From assembly GCA_000824825.2 (NCBI GenBank), contig LM655206.1, positions 213,368 through 277,367 of the forward strand: DNA of 64,000 nt. The letters are read 5' to 3'. Shown piece after piece: positions 17,321 through 25,253 of the stretch. The stretch's first letter is position 1; every line of letters starts with the position of its first letter. Source of the DNA: Mesorhizobium sp. ORS 3324. Its GTDB lineage: Bacteria; Pseudomonadota; Alphaproteobacteria; Rhizobiales; Rhizobiaceae. A program made the position numbers and the translations under genes. The notes beneath the pieces were generated by a model. It did no database searches. It worked only from the letters and a program-made list of their open reading frames with translations, and was not told the origin of the DNA.

Positions 17321-18928
17321 TCACGGGCGGGTGATCCTATAGACCAGCAGCTTGTCCGAATCCACAAGCTTGGTTGCGGTCTTGTCGAGGTAGTCGATCA
17401 CTCCGTCATGATGTTCGACGAACAGCCGGTCCTGATTGTCGGCTGCCTCCTTGGCGGTGCCGAAATAGTCTGCCCCCTGGGTACGCAGGTCCTCGAGCTG
17501 CGCGATCGCGGTGGCATCGTCCTCGACGAATTTCGACCATTCCACATCGCCGCCGCCGGGCGGGAACACCCAGCCGCGCGCCCGGCTATAGTAGATCGCG
17601 ACGGGATCGCCGACTTCCGGCGCGACGGCGACGACAAGCTCGCCCGGCTGGATGAAATGCGCCAGCTCCTCGCCGAGCAGCTTGCCGTTCATTGCGACCG
17701 GTGCCTTCATCGTCTTCAGCAGCGGGAATGTCGAAAGCGCCAGCGCCAGTGCCGCCATGCAGATCGAGCGCAGCACCACCGCCGGGGACAGGGCGGATCC
17801 GGCGCCGAGCGTTGCCAGCACCAGCGCGCCGCGGCCGCACAACATCGCGAACGGCACGTGGAAGATATGGTAGTTCCATGGATTGCTGGTGATTTCGCGC
17901 GCCGCCGCGACATACACCACCAACGCCGCCGCCAGCCACACATAAGGAACGGCCGCAAGCGCGCGCTCGGCCGATTGCGCTGGCCTCGGCGGTACCCAGA
18001 ACCCGACGGCGATCAACGCCATGAACGGATAGCCGTAGAACCACCAGACCGACGTGTTCCACACCGATTTGAGGTAGAAACTGTTCGTGAAGAATGTCGG
18101 GAAGCCGGAATCCCAGATGTAGCCGCTGCCTGCCACATGGTATGGCGGGTAGGAACGCCCGAGATAGATCGCCCAGCTGAAATAGGCGGCGATGACGGCG
18201 AGGCTGATCAGGCCGCCGACCAGCACCCGCGACGCCTGCTTGTATCGTCGCTCAAGGACCCAGCAGACCATCAGGTAGAAGATAACGGCGCCGGCGGCGA
18301 GGCCGGTCGGCTTCGCGAGTGCGCCGAGCGTGAAGCTCAGTGTCGCCAGCGGTAGCAGCCATGCCTTGCCTCCGGCCCAATATTTCGCGAACAGCCACAC
18401 GCCGAGCGTCACCAGCGCCAGCATCGAGGGGTCGGGCAGGAACGAGCTGTCGATCATCGCCGGGCCGGGCATCAGCGCATAGGCCAGCGCCGCCGCATGG
18501 GCATGCGCCTCGTCCCAGCAGAGCGCGGTCAGCCTGTGCAGCGAGAACACCGTGACCATGCCGAACGTCGCCGCGACCATCCGGCCGAACCAGTCGTGCC
18601 AGCCGAAGAGCTGATAGAGCAGGGCGGTGAGATAGCTGACGATCTGGAATTCACGCCCCTGGTAGCTCGGCCCGGGGCCGGTCCAGCTCACCTCGGGAAA
18701 GAAGATGTTCCAGCTGTGCTGTTGGAAATTGTCGGCCATCATGGCGGTGCTTGTCTCGCGCCAGCTGAAGGCATCGACGAGCGGCTGGGTGATGTTGTGA
18801 AAACGCGCGCTTGCCGCCACCAGCAGTATGGCCAGCAAGATCAGCATATTGATACGCAGGCCGACCGCCGCGTGCGGACCGCCCAGGGCTACGCTTCGGA
18901 CGTCGGCCGTTTCCGTGTTGCCTGTCAT
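17321..18928 (-). CDS. ArnT-like membrane glycosyltransferase (GT39/GT83 type)
   Basis: 535 residues, about 10-12 membrane spans. The first periplasmic loop carries the acidic/aromatic pattern LVDAFSWRETSTAMMADNF common to GT-C enzymes, followed by SYQGREFQIVSYLTALLYQL. Such enzymes use a polyprenyl-phosphate sugar in the periplasm to modify lipid A, LPS core or other glycans. A soluble C-terminal domain follows the last span. ATG 18928 (MTGNTE) is preferred; an upstream in-frame start at 18979 is possible. First gene of the operon that ends with lpsL. Confidence 0.82.
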   Translation of the reverse strand: MTGNTETADVRSVALGGPHAAVGLRINMLILLAILLVAASARFHNITQPLVDAFSWRETSTAMMADNFQQHSWNIFFPEVSWTGPGPSYQGREFQIVSYLTALLYQLFGWHDWFGRMVAATFGMVTVFSLHRLTALCWDEAHAHAAALAYALMPGPAMIDSSFLPDPSMLALVTLGVWLFAKYWAGGKAWLLPLATLSFTLGALAKPTGLAAGAVIFYLMVCWVLERRYKQASRVLVGGLISLAVIAAYFSWAIYLGRSYPPYHVAGSGYIWDSGFPTFFTNSFYLKSVWNTSVWWFYGYPFMALIAVGFWVPPRPAQSAERALAAVPYVWLAAALVVYVAAAREITSNPWNYHIFHVPFAMLCGRGALVLATLGAGSALSPAVVLRSICMAALALALSTFPLLKTMKAPVAMNGKLLGEELAHFIQPGELVVAVAPEVGDPVAIYYSRARGWVFPPGGGDVEWSKFVEDDATAIAQLEDLRTQGADYFGTAKEAADNQDRLFVEHHDGVIDYLDKTATKLVDSDKLLVYRITRP

Positions 18929-19222
18929 TTGGAGCCGCCCCTTCCACCCCAAGCTACTCTGGCGCAGCGCAATTGCCAAACACCGTCAGACTATCACAAG
19001 ATTGTAATAGCCAAGGTTAAATAACAGCTTGTAGTGTTGCTTGGACTTGGACTCGGTTGACATCGCGCCGCGCGCGGCTGTTAATAGTTTCAAGGGCGCT
19101 GATCGCGCCGTACCGGGCTGACGGGCCCGGGCCTGCGACGGACCGCGAAAAGCCCCGAAGACAATCTTCCAAACCATGGTTTCTCGACCTGACCGCATCA
19201 GGGTCGAGAGGGGGCTATTGAC

Positions 19223-19819
19223 ATGCGTTCGCTCATTGACACGACAGATCAGACCACCTTTCCGCCTGGACCCGGCATGAGCGTCCGCCGGCTTGCGGCG
19301 CGCGGCTGGCTCGTGCCGCTCTTCATTGCTTTCAGCCAGCTTGCATTTGCCGGCGCCGCCGATGCAGCCGCCGCGAAGAACAGCGCGCCCGCCGAGGCCG
19401 CCGCCAAGCCCAAAGCCGCTCCCACCGCTTTCGAATTGCAGCTTCTCTATGCCGACCGCACCTGGAATTGGAAGAATGGAGCGGCCTATTTCGGCCTGGA
19501 CAGGCGCCTTCGCGCCTGGACGGCAGGGCAGGACAAGCCCGCCATAGGCGAGGGCCGCTGGCTGCTGACCGACACCGGCAAGATGTGCATGGAGCTTGCC
19601 TGGAGGGGCAAGACCTACACCACCAAGCCGCAACGCACCTGCTACAGCCACCGCGTCGAGAGCGGCAACATCGAGCAGCGCAAGGATCCGGACGGCGAGT
19701 GGTACGATTTTAAGCACGCCAAGGACGATCCTGCCGACGAGCATCGGAAGTTCGAGGACGGCAACACCAAGGGCGCGCAGTTCGACGAGACCCGCAAGCT
19801 GGTCGACAGCAAGGGGTAG
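19223..19819 (+). CDS. DUF995-type exported protein, paralogue 2
   Basis: A 198-residue exported protein; the hydrophobic stretch GWLVPLFIAFSQLAFAGA is followed by a likely cleavage after ADA. The Ala/Lys-rich linker leads to a domain (LYADRTWNWKNGAAYF, GEGRWLL, GKMCMELAWRGK, CYSHRVESGNIEQRKDPDGE, WYDFK) clearly homologous to the protein at 9371-9874. ATG 19223 has GAGGGGG upstream; ATG 19277 is an alternative. Function unknown. The two paralogues bracket the glycosyltransferase genes between them. Confidence 0.75.
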   Translation: MRSLIDTTDQTTFPPGPGMSVRRLAARGWLVPLFIAFSQLAFAGAADAAAAKNSAPAEAAAKPKAAPTAFELQLLYADRTWNWKNGAAYFGLDRRLRAWTAGQDKPAIGEGRWLLTDTGKMCMELAWRGKTYTTKPQRTCYSHRVESGNIEQRKDPDGEWYDFKHAKDDPADEHRKFEDGNTKGAQFDETRKLVDSKG

Positions 19820-19929
19820 GAACAGACATTTGAGGCGGTTCAGCAATTCCATGAACCCCGAACCGCTTCAGCGTCTAAAGCGCGTCGCGACGAAACGGAA
19901 TCAGCCGACGCGCTTCAAGTTCTCGTTTT

Positions 19930-19978
19930 ATGCATGTCGTTCTCCCAAAACCGCTGCGCACTTTTGGGCGACACGCAT
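19930..19978. repeat. 49-bp palindromic repeat, family C, copy 1
   Basis: A 49-bp inverted repeat beginning ATGCATGTCGTTCTCCCAAA and ending TTTGGGCGACACGCAT. The copy at 47522-47570 in opposite orientation differs at two positions. Both sit in intergenic DNA. The near-perfect self-complementarity means it can form a long hairpin in RNA from either strand. Confidence 0.8.
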
Positions 19979-19993
19979 AGTCCGAATAGAAGA

Positions 19994-20091
19994 AGGCTCG
20001 CTGAGTCCAGCCCACAACCCAGCTCAGCGAGCCTGCGCCCCGACACATTACTCACAGGGACGACTGCCAGCCTTGCGGGCTGGCGTTTTTT
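19994..20091 (+). ncRNA. Candidate small RNA with intrinsic terminator
   Basis: A perfect 12-bp stem (19994-20005 with 20023-20034, 17-base loop) is followed by an unpaired stretch. A classical terminator comes next: GCCAGCC-TTGC(G)-GGCTGGC (20066-20084) followed by GTTTTTT. The terminator points along the plus strand and lies inside the last codons of the minus-strand galE gene. Either this is a short RNA of roughly 100 nt, or simply the terminator of the DUF995 transcript. No promoter could be assigned. Confidence 0.4.
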
Positions 20092-21149
20092 CCTGGCGTC
20101 CGTGCCGCGCGGCGTGCGCTCTGCGCGCAAAGCGGGACGGAAGCGTTGAAAGTCTTTGGTGTCGAGGTCGCAGCCAGCCCGAAAAAGGGCGCGGCCGTCC
20201 TGACGATGGTGTCGATATCCGAAAGTTCCGCCACGAAGCCCAGTTTCTCGCGCGCGAGGCCGGGATCGGCGAAAAGTCCGGCCGGGTCGCCCGGCCGGCG
20301 CGGCTTGTAGACGACCGGCACCGGCCGCGACGTGATGCGGCGGACGGCTTCGAGGATCTCCTTGATCGAGATGCCGCGGCCGGTGCCGAGATTGACGGCC
20401 AGGCTGGCGCCGCCGGCTTCCAGATGCATCAATGCCATGAGATGCGCGCGGGCGAGATCGCTGACATGGATATAGTCGCGCACGCAGGTGCCGTCCGCGG
20501 TCTCGTAGTCGGTGCCGAAGACCTCGATCGCCTCGATCATGCCGGACGTCGCCATCAGCACCCTTGGAATGAGATGGGTCTCGGGCGTGTGCCACTCGCC
20601 GAGCTCGCCTTCGGGGTCGGCGCCGCTAGCGTTGAAGTAGCGAAGGATGGCGTATTTCAGCCCATAGGCCGCGGCATAGTCCTTGATGATCTCCTCGCCC
20701 ATCAGCTTGCTGCGGCCATAGGGGCTGATCGGCTTCTGCGGCGCGGCCTCGCTGACCGGCAGCTCTTCCGGCACGCCGTAGGTCGCGCAGCTCGAGGAAA
20801 AGATGATTTTGTCGATGCCATTGGCTCGCGCCGCGTCCAGCACCGCGATCGTGCCGGCGACATTGGTCGAGTAATAATCCGCCGGCTCGCTGACCGACTC
20901 GCCGACATAGGCAAGGGCGGCGAAATGGACGATCGCCTCAGGCGGGTGGGCATCGATCGCCCGCTGCAGTGCGTTGCGGCCGCGTATGTCTCCGACGATC
21001 AGCGGACCCCAGGCAACGGCGGTCTGGTTGCCGCGGCTCAGATTGTCATAAACCACCGGCAGATAGCCGGCCGCCGACAACAGCTTGCAAGTATGGCTGC
21101 CGATGAAGCCGGCGCCACCCGTCACCAGAACGGAGCGGCGGTGGGTCAT
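20052..21149 (-). CDS. galE: UDP-glucose 4-epimerase
   Basis: A 365-residue extended SDR that interconverts UDP-Glc and UDP-Gal. It has TGGAGFIGSH, the GalE segment FAALAYVGESVSEPADYY, SSSCATYG, catalytic YGRSK, the substrate-binding ALRYFNASGADPEGELGE region (here ILRYFNASG) and DGTCVRDYIHV. It starts within the last codons of the upstream UDP-xylose synthase gene (ATGA). GalE usually has about 330 residues; the C-terminal 35 or so here (from STPKTFNASVP) are an unusual tail that reads through an opposing terminator structure, suggesting loss of the original stop. Confidence 0.9.
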   Translation of the reverse strand: MTHRRSVLVTGGAGFIGSHTCKLLSAAGYLPVVYDNLSRGNQTAVAWGPLIVGDIRGRNALQRAIDAHPPEAIVHFAALAYVGESVSEPADYYSTNVAGTIAVLDAARANGIDKIIFSSSCATYGVPEELPVSEAAPQKPISPYGRSKLMGEEIIKDYAAAYGLKYAILRYFNASGADPEGELGEWHTPETHLIPRVLMATSGMIEAIEVFGTDYETADGTCVRDYIHVSDLARAHLMALMHLEAGGASLAVNLGTGRGISIKEILEAVRRITSRPVPVVYKPRRPGDPAGLFADPGLAREKLGFVAELSDIDTIVRTAAPFFGLAATSTPKTFNASVPLCAQSARRAARTPGKNASPQGWQSSL

Positions 21150-22207
21150 GGCGAGGCGGCCTCCCTGATGGAGGACGCGTGGACGCTCGGCGGAGCAACG
21201 AACCGGCGGCCGCCCAGCAGGGCGTCGAAATAGGCGGTGGCGCGGGCTAGCCCTTCGCTGAGCGCCACTTTCGGCTCCCAGCCGAGATGCTGCCTGGCAT
21301 AGGAGATATCGGGCTTGCGCTGCCTGGGGTCGTCGACCGGCAGTGGCCTGTGCACGATGCGCGAGGGTGAATTGGTATAGTCGACGACCAATTCAGCCAA
21401 TTCCATGATGGTGAACTCGACGGGGTTGCCGAGATTGACCGGATGCTGCGGCGCCGCCGGGACGTTCATCAGGCGGATGATGCCCTCGACCAGGTCGTCC
21501 ACATAGCAGAAAGAGCGCGTCTGCGTGCCGTTGCCATAGACGGTGATGTCATCGCCGCGCAGCGCCTGGACGATGAAGTTCGACACCACGCGGCCGTCGT
21601 CGGGCTGCATGCGCGGGCCATAGGTGTTGAAGATGCGCGCGACGCGGACATCGATGCCGTATGTCCTCGAATAGTCGAAGAATAGCGTCTCGGCCGAGCG
21701 TTTGCCCTCATCGTAGCAGGAGCGGGGACCGTGCGTGTTGACGTTGCCGAAATAGCCTTCCGGCTGCGGATGCACCAGCGGATCGCCATAGACCTCGGAG
21801 GTCGAAGCCTGGAAGATCTTGGCATTGTGGCGCCGGGCGAGTTCCAGAAGGTTGATCGAACCCAGCACGCTCGTCTTGAACGTGTGGATCGGATCGGCCT
21901 GGTAGTGCGGCGGGGAGGCGGGGCAGGCGAGGTTGTAGATCTCGTCCACGGCGAAGTCCGCCGGCAGTTCGTCGACGATGTCGTGCTTGATGCAGGTGAA
22001 GGATGCGTCGCGCGCTATTCCGACGAGATTGTATCTTTTGCCGGTGTGGAAATTGTCCAGCGCGATGACTTCATAGCCGTCGGCGAGCAATCTCTCGCAC
22101 AAATGCGAGCCCAGAAATCCCGCTCCGCCGGCGACCAGGGCGCGACCGCGATCAAGACCTCTGCGACCCGGCCTGTCCGGCTTCAAAACCTTGATGACCC
22201 TGCTCAT
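21146..22207 (-). CDS. UDP-glucuronate decarboxylase (UDP-xylose synthase)
   Basis: A 353-residue extended SDR that converts UDP-GlcA to UDP-xylose. Diagnostic segments are VAGGAGFLGSHLCERLL, VIALDNFHTGKRYNL, YNLACPASPPHYQADPIHT, TSEVYGDP, GPRSCYDEGKRSAETLF (catalytic Tyr and Lys) and ARIFNTYGPRMQPDDGRVVSNF. ATG 22207 is preferred because it gives a normal short N-terminus. It forms a two-gene operon with galE, supplying precursors for polysaccharide made by nearby glycosyltransferases. UDP-xylose suggests a xylose-containing polymer or LPS. Confidence 0.9.
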   Translation of the reverse strand: MSRVIKVLKPDRPGRRGLDRGRALVAGGAGFLGSHLCERLLADGYEVIALDNFHTGKRYNLVGIARDASFTCIKHDIVDELPADFAVDEIYNLACPASPPHYQADPIHTFKTSVLGSINLLELARRHNAKIFQASTSEVYGDPLVHPQPEGYFGNVNTHGPRSCYDEGKRSAETLFFDYSRTYGIDVRVARIFNTYGPRMQPDDGRVVSNFIVQALRGDDITVYGNGTQTRSFCYVDDLVEGIIRLMNVPAAPQHPVNLGNPVEFTIMELAELVVDYTNSPSRIVHRPLPVDDPRQRKPDISYARQHLGWEPKVALSEGLARATAYFDALLGGRRFVAPPSVHASSIREAASP

Positions 22208-22754
22208 GGCAAGCCTCGTACGCACACACGCTACCGATCCGGACCAGGACAACAGCGTTGCCCGACCAGGCCAAAACCAAAGGCGATCCCTCCGCATGCG
22301 CGGAATCGCCTGCACGATGTGTGCGTCGAAATTTTTGAGTTTTGCGGAGCTTTTGCTTGCGGCTTATTTTCTGCCGCTCAGCATCCCTTCGCCCCTAAGT
22401 CGCGATCCCACGAAGATGGCTGCCACCACCGCAGACTGCTCGCCCAAATTGCACACCCAACGCATATCAAGATATACCGGCGGACGGCGTAGTCAACTAA
22501 ATTAGCGTTTCGTTAACCCCACTTGTTTGTGAACGGTTAACCGTGATGGGGGCGAATTGGGAGTGTGGGCGGCCGAAAGTATTGCTTTCGTGTTGCTTGA
22601 GTGCGCGCAGTGGGACGGCGCATCCGGCCGGCCTGCTGGAGCCGCCATGCGAAAAGCCGTCGCGGATGTCATGATATCTGGAAGAAATGTGCGAAAAAGA
22701 GGTTTCGCGCAGGCGTTCAGAGCGTTCAGTCTTATTTCGATAAAAGATCCACTA
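22208..22754. promoter_or_regulatory. Intergenic region upstream of the nucleotide-sugar operon
   Basis: 547 bp without a convincing gene. It contains GTTAACC (22512-22518) and the palindrome GGTTAACC (22535-22542, within AACGGTTAACCGT), the same motif seen upstream of the GT2 gene at 11504. It should hold the promoter for the minus-strand nucleotide-sugar operon. Confidence 0.4.
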
Positions 22755-23111
22755 TCAGATATTCTGCCCTGAAAGCGATCCGGCACTTCTCAGGAAGCAA
22801 TGCGATTGCTGTCCGAATCCGCTCGGGCTGCAGATATGCGCGGCGTTTCCAAAATAGGGATTGGCGCTCACGATGGTGATCGGAGCGGGCGCGGTTCTTG
22901 TTTGCGCAACGCGATTTGGTTTCAAGTTGACCAAGGCGGCGCTGCCGCTCTGGGATGCATTGAATGCAGTTGGTTGCCCGAAATTGAAGTACTGGCAGCC
23001 GGAAATCGCCAGAGCCGGTCCGAAAATAAGAAAGCTGTAAAGAAATTTACTGAGCGGGAAAAAATGGCTGCTGGATGGAGGTCCTTTTTGCTTGCTATGA
23101 GCCGTGAGCAT
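22755..23111 (-). CDS. Small lipoprotein with C-terminal PSGFGQ signature, member 2
   Basis: A 118-residue predicted lipoprotein: a hydrophobic stretch (FLYSFLIFGPALAI) ends in the lipobox ISG-C39. Near the C-terminus it has ICSPSGFGQQSHC, matching ICGPSGFGQHSAC in the lipoprotein at 13653-14060. The N-terminal 22 residues before the hydrophobic core are long for a signal peptide, so a downstream non-ATG start is possible. Base composition is more AT-rich than neighbouring genes. Function unknown. Confidence 0.62.
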   Translation of the reverse strand: MLTAHSKQKGPPSSSHFFPLSKFLYSFLIFGPALAISGCQYFNFGQPTAFNASQSGSAALVNLKPNRVAQTRTAPAPITIVSANPYFGNAAHICSPSGFGQQSHCFLRSAGSLSGQNI

Positions 23112-23332
23112 TCAAAATCCTTCTGTGCGCACAAGGCGCCCTGCGTTCGAATCATGACCAGGAACCCCACTCGAGGATATTATGGGCAAACTTGGTTAAT
23201 TTAGCGATAGCTGCTTAAATGCCCTGTGGAATTTCGACGCTCGGCTGAGGGCGCCGGAGGGGCGCGAGCAAGACCGTTCACATCCGCCGGTTGTCAGGCC
23301 GGATGCTTGGCGATCATCATGGTCACGACAAA

Positions 23333-23360
23333 GCATGGCCCGCAAAGCCGCGGGCCATGC
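23333..23360 (-). terminator. Hairpin downstream of the AhpD-like gene
   Basis: A perfect 11-bp stem (GCATGGCCCGC with GCGGGCCATGC, 6-base loop) about 25 bp beyond the stop of the minus-strand gene at 23386. On the minus strand it is followed by a short T-rich stretch (TTTGTCG). Probable terminator. Confidence 0.6.
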
Positions 23361-23385
23361 TGCGCGGTCGACTATATTGTCGGTC

Positions 23386-23859
23386 TCACTCCCCGCCCAT
23401 TTCCTTCTTGAACTGGGCGAAGTCGACCTGCATGCCGTTGAAGATGGTGCTCCAGTGGCGCGTCAGCGCCGACACGGCGACGGCTTCCTGGATTTCTTCT
23501 TCAGTGGCGCCGGCGCGCTTGGCGTCCTCGGTGTCCGACCAGATGCAGTAGCTGCAGGGGATCTGCGCGGCGACCGCCAGCGAGATCAGCGACTTCACCT
23601 TCGGCGGCAGCGCCGTCTTGTCGCTGAGCTCGATGGCCTTGACCTCCGCCCAGGCGCCGGGCAGACCGGCCTTCGGGAACTGCTTCACGAAGCCGGGCAC
23701 GCCGCCCATCGTCGACTGGATGTCCTTTAGGGCAGCGTCGTAGTCGTCGGCGTTCGCGGGCGCCGAGGTCAACAGGGCCGCGAGCGTGCCGGCGGCGGTG
23801 AGCAGGCAAGCGGAACGAAGGCAGGAATGCACAGTTGAGACGATGCGAAGGACGGACAC
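23386..23859 (-). CDS. Exported carboxymuconolactone decarboxylase/AhpD-like protein
   Basis: A 157-residue protein with an N-terminal export signal (CLLTAAGTLAALLTSAPANA, then DDYD). The CMD/AhpD fold is indicated by LPPKVKSLISLAVAAQIPCSYC and the helix EDAKRAGATEEEIQEAVAV. The redox pair C-x2-C (CSYC) is present, but the His usually found four residues later is Asp (CIWSD), so peroxidase-type activity is doubtful. Export of this fold is uncommon. It is divergent from a TetR gene with an operator pair between them, so it is probably repressed by that regulator. Confidence 0.78.
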   Translation of the reverse strand: MSVLRIVSTVHSCLRSACLLTAAGTLAALLTSAPANADDYDAALKDIQSTMGGVPGFVKQFPKAGLPGAWAEVKAIELSDKTALPPKVKSLISLAVAAQIPCSYCIWSDTEDAKRAGATEEEIQEAVAVSALTRHWSTIFNGMQVDFAQFKKEMGGE

Positions 23860-23884
23860 GGGTTTCTCCTCTGGTCTTTGTTAG

Positions 23885-23929
23885 CCTTACGGTGTAAGGT
23901 GTTTGGAACATGAACCTTACAGTGTAAGT
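23885..23929. promoter_or_regulatory. Operator pair between TetR and AhpD-like genes
   Basis: Two near-identical palindromes: CCTTACGGTGTAAGG (23885-23899, perfect 6-3-6) and CCTTACAGTGTAAGT (23915-23929), with centres 30 bp apart (about three helical turns). They lie between the divergent start codons 23859 and 23944. The spacing suits two regulator dimers on one DNA face. Confidence 0.75.
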
Positions 23930-23943
23930 TGTCAAGCGACGCC

Positions 23944-24603
23944 ATGGACTCATCGATCAAAAAAAAGCGAACCCGCGGCCGGCTGTCCCGCGAGATGATC
24001 GAGGACGCCGCCTTCGAGGTGATCGAGAGGGAAGGGCTTTCGGGCTTTTCGATGCGCAAGCTCGCCGCAGCGCTCGGCTGCGAGGCGATGAGCATCTACC
24101 ATCACTTCCCCTCGCAGGCGCATCTCTACGAGGCGCTGGTCGACCGGCTGATCGCCCCGTTGAAGATGCCGGACCCCAACTTGCCGTGGCGTGAACGGAT
24201 GCGCTTGGCGGTGCTGGACTATCGGCGCATCGGTCGCGAGCATCCTGCCTTCGCGATTTACTTCCTCAGCTACCGGATGAATTCACCCACTTGCCTTGCC
24301 TATATCAACGGCATCGTCGGCCTGTTCATTGACGGTGGCTTCGATCAGGAGATGGCCGCAAGGCTGTTCCGCGCCGTCGGCTACTATCTCGGCGGCGCGG
24401 TGCTCGACGAGACCGCCGGCTACGCCAAAGGACCATCCGCGGTCACGACGGTGAACGGCGAGCAGCTTGCGCGCGATTTTCCCAACATCGCCGCCGCAGG
24501 GCGTTATTTCGGCACTGCTGAATTCGACAGGACCTTCGATCTCGGTCTTGAAATGCTGCTGGACGAGATGGAGCGCATCCGCGACGGTGCGAAAGCGAAA
24601 TAG
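23944..24603 (+). CDS. TetR-family transcriptional repressor
   Basis: A 219-residue regulator. The N-terminal DNA-binding domain reads RGRLSREMIEDAAFEVIERE followed by LSGFSMRKLAAALGCEAMSIYHHFPSQAHL. The rest is a helical ligand-binding domain with a TetR_C-like NGIVGLFIDGGFDQEMAARLF segment. ATG 23944 is preferred over a TTG at 23929, which would overlap the second operator palindrome. It probably represses itself and the divergent AhpD-like gene. Confidence 0.86.
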   Translation: MDSSIKKKRTRGRLSREMIEDAAFEVIEREGLSGFSMRKLAAALGCEAMSIYHHFPSQAHLYEALVDRLIAPLKMPDPNLPWRERMRLAVLDYRRIGREHPAFAIYFLSYRMNSPTCLAYINGIVGLFIDGGFDQEMAARLFRAVGYYLGGAVLDETAGYAKGPSAVTTVNGEQLARDFPNIAAAGRYFGTAEFDRTFDLGLEMLLDEMERIRDGAKAK

Positions 24604-24622
24604 CTCTAAGGCCTGCCTCCGA

Positions 24623-25243
24623 ATGCGCTTCCTCTCGGTTCTCGTCCTCATTGCCGGCGCCGCGATCGGCGTCTTCTACCCCTGGGCGATGAGCAATTTC
24701 TCCGGCCACGCGATCGGCACGTATCGCGTCTACGAGCGCGGACGCTTCCGGCCGGCGATCGTGCCGCTCAGCGAAAGCGATGCGCCGGTCCGCGTGCTGG
24801 TCGACCTCACCGCGCGGGCCGAGCGCGTCGTCTCGCAGCAACGCACGGTGCTGACGCTGACGGCGGCAAGCGGCGGCCGTACGGCGCTCGCCTCGACGCT
24901 GTCCTTCAACCACACCGACAACCCGCGCCAGGTGAGCCCGCAACTTCCCGACAAGATCTTTCGCGACGAGGCTGGCGTGATCGATAAGGTTGTGCCTGGT
25001 GCTTACATCTTCACAGTTGGCCCAGGCGATGCCGACGGTATCGACATGCGCGCCGTCGATCTGATCTTGCGCGCCGGCACCGGCGCGATCGACGAGAGGG
25101 CGCGGCCGGCTGGCTATGTCCTGATGGGCGTTGGGCTGGCCGGACTCCTGCTTTCGTTTGCCTTCGGCCGTGACGGTAAGCCGCCGCAGAACCCCAACTC
25201 GCAGCCGCCAGCGCCGCGCTGGGGCCGCAACGGCGCGCCATGA
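24623..25243 (+). CDS. Hypothetical two-span membrane protein
   Basis: 206 residues. An N-terminal membrane span (FLSVLVLIAGAAIGVFY) precedes a soluble, probably periplasmic domain of about 130 residues rich in beta strands (VRVLVDLTARAERVVSQQRT). A second span follows (GYVLMGVGLAGLLLSFAF), then a Pro-rich cytoplasmic tail. The start ATG lies 20 bases after the tetR stop, and rlmJ begins 11 bases after its end. I do not recognise a family. Confidence 0.65.
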   Translation: MRFLSVLVLIAGAAIGVFYPWAMSNFSGHAIGTYRVYERGRFRPAIVPLSESDAPVRVLVDLTARAERVVSQQRTVLTLTAASGGRTALASTLSFNHTDNPRQVSPQLPDKIFRDEAGVIDKVVPGAYIFTVGPGDADGIDMRAVDLILRAGTGAIDERARPAGYVLMGVGLAGLLLSFAFGRDGKPPQNPNSQPPAPRWGRNGAP

Positions 25244-25253
25244 TGAGGGCAGC

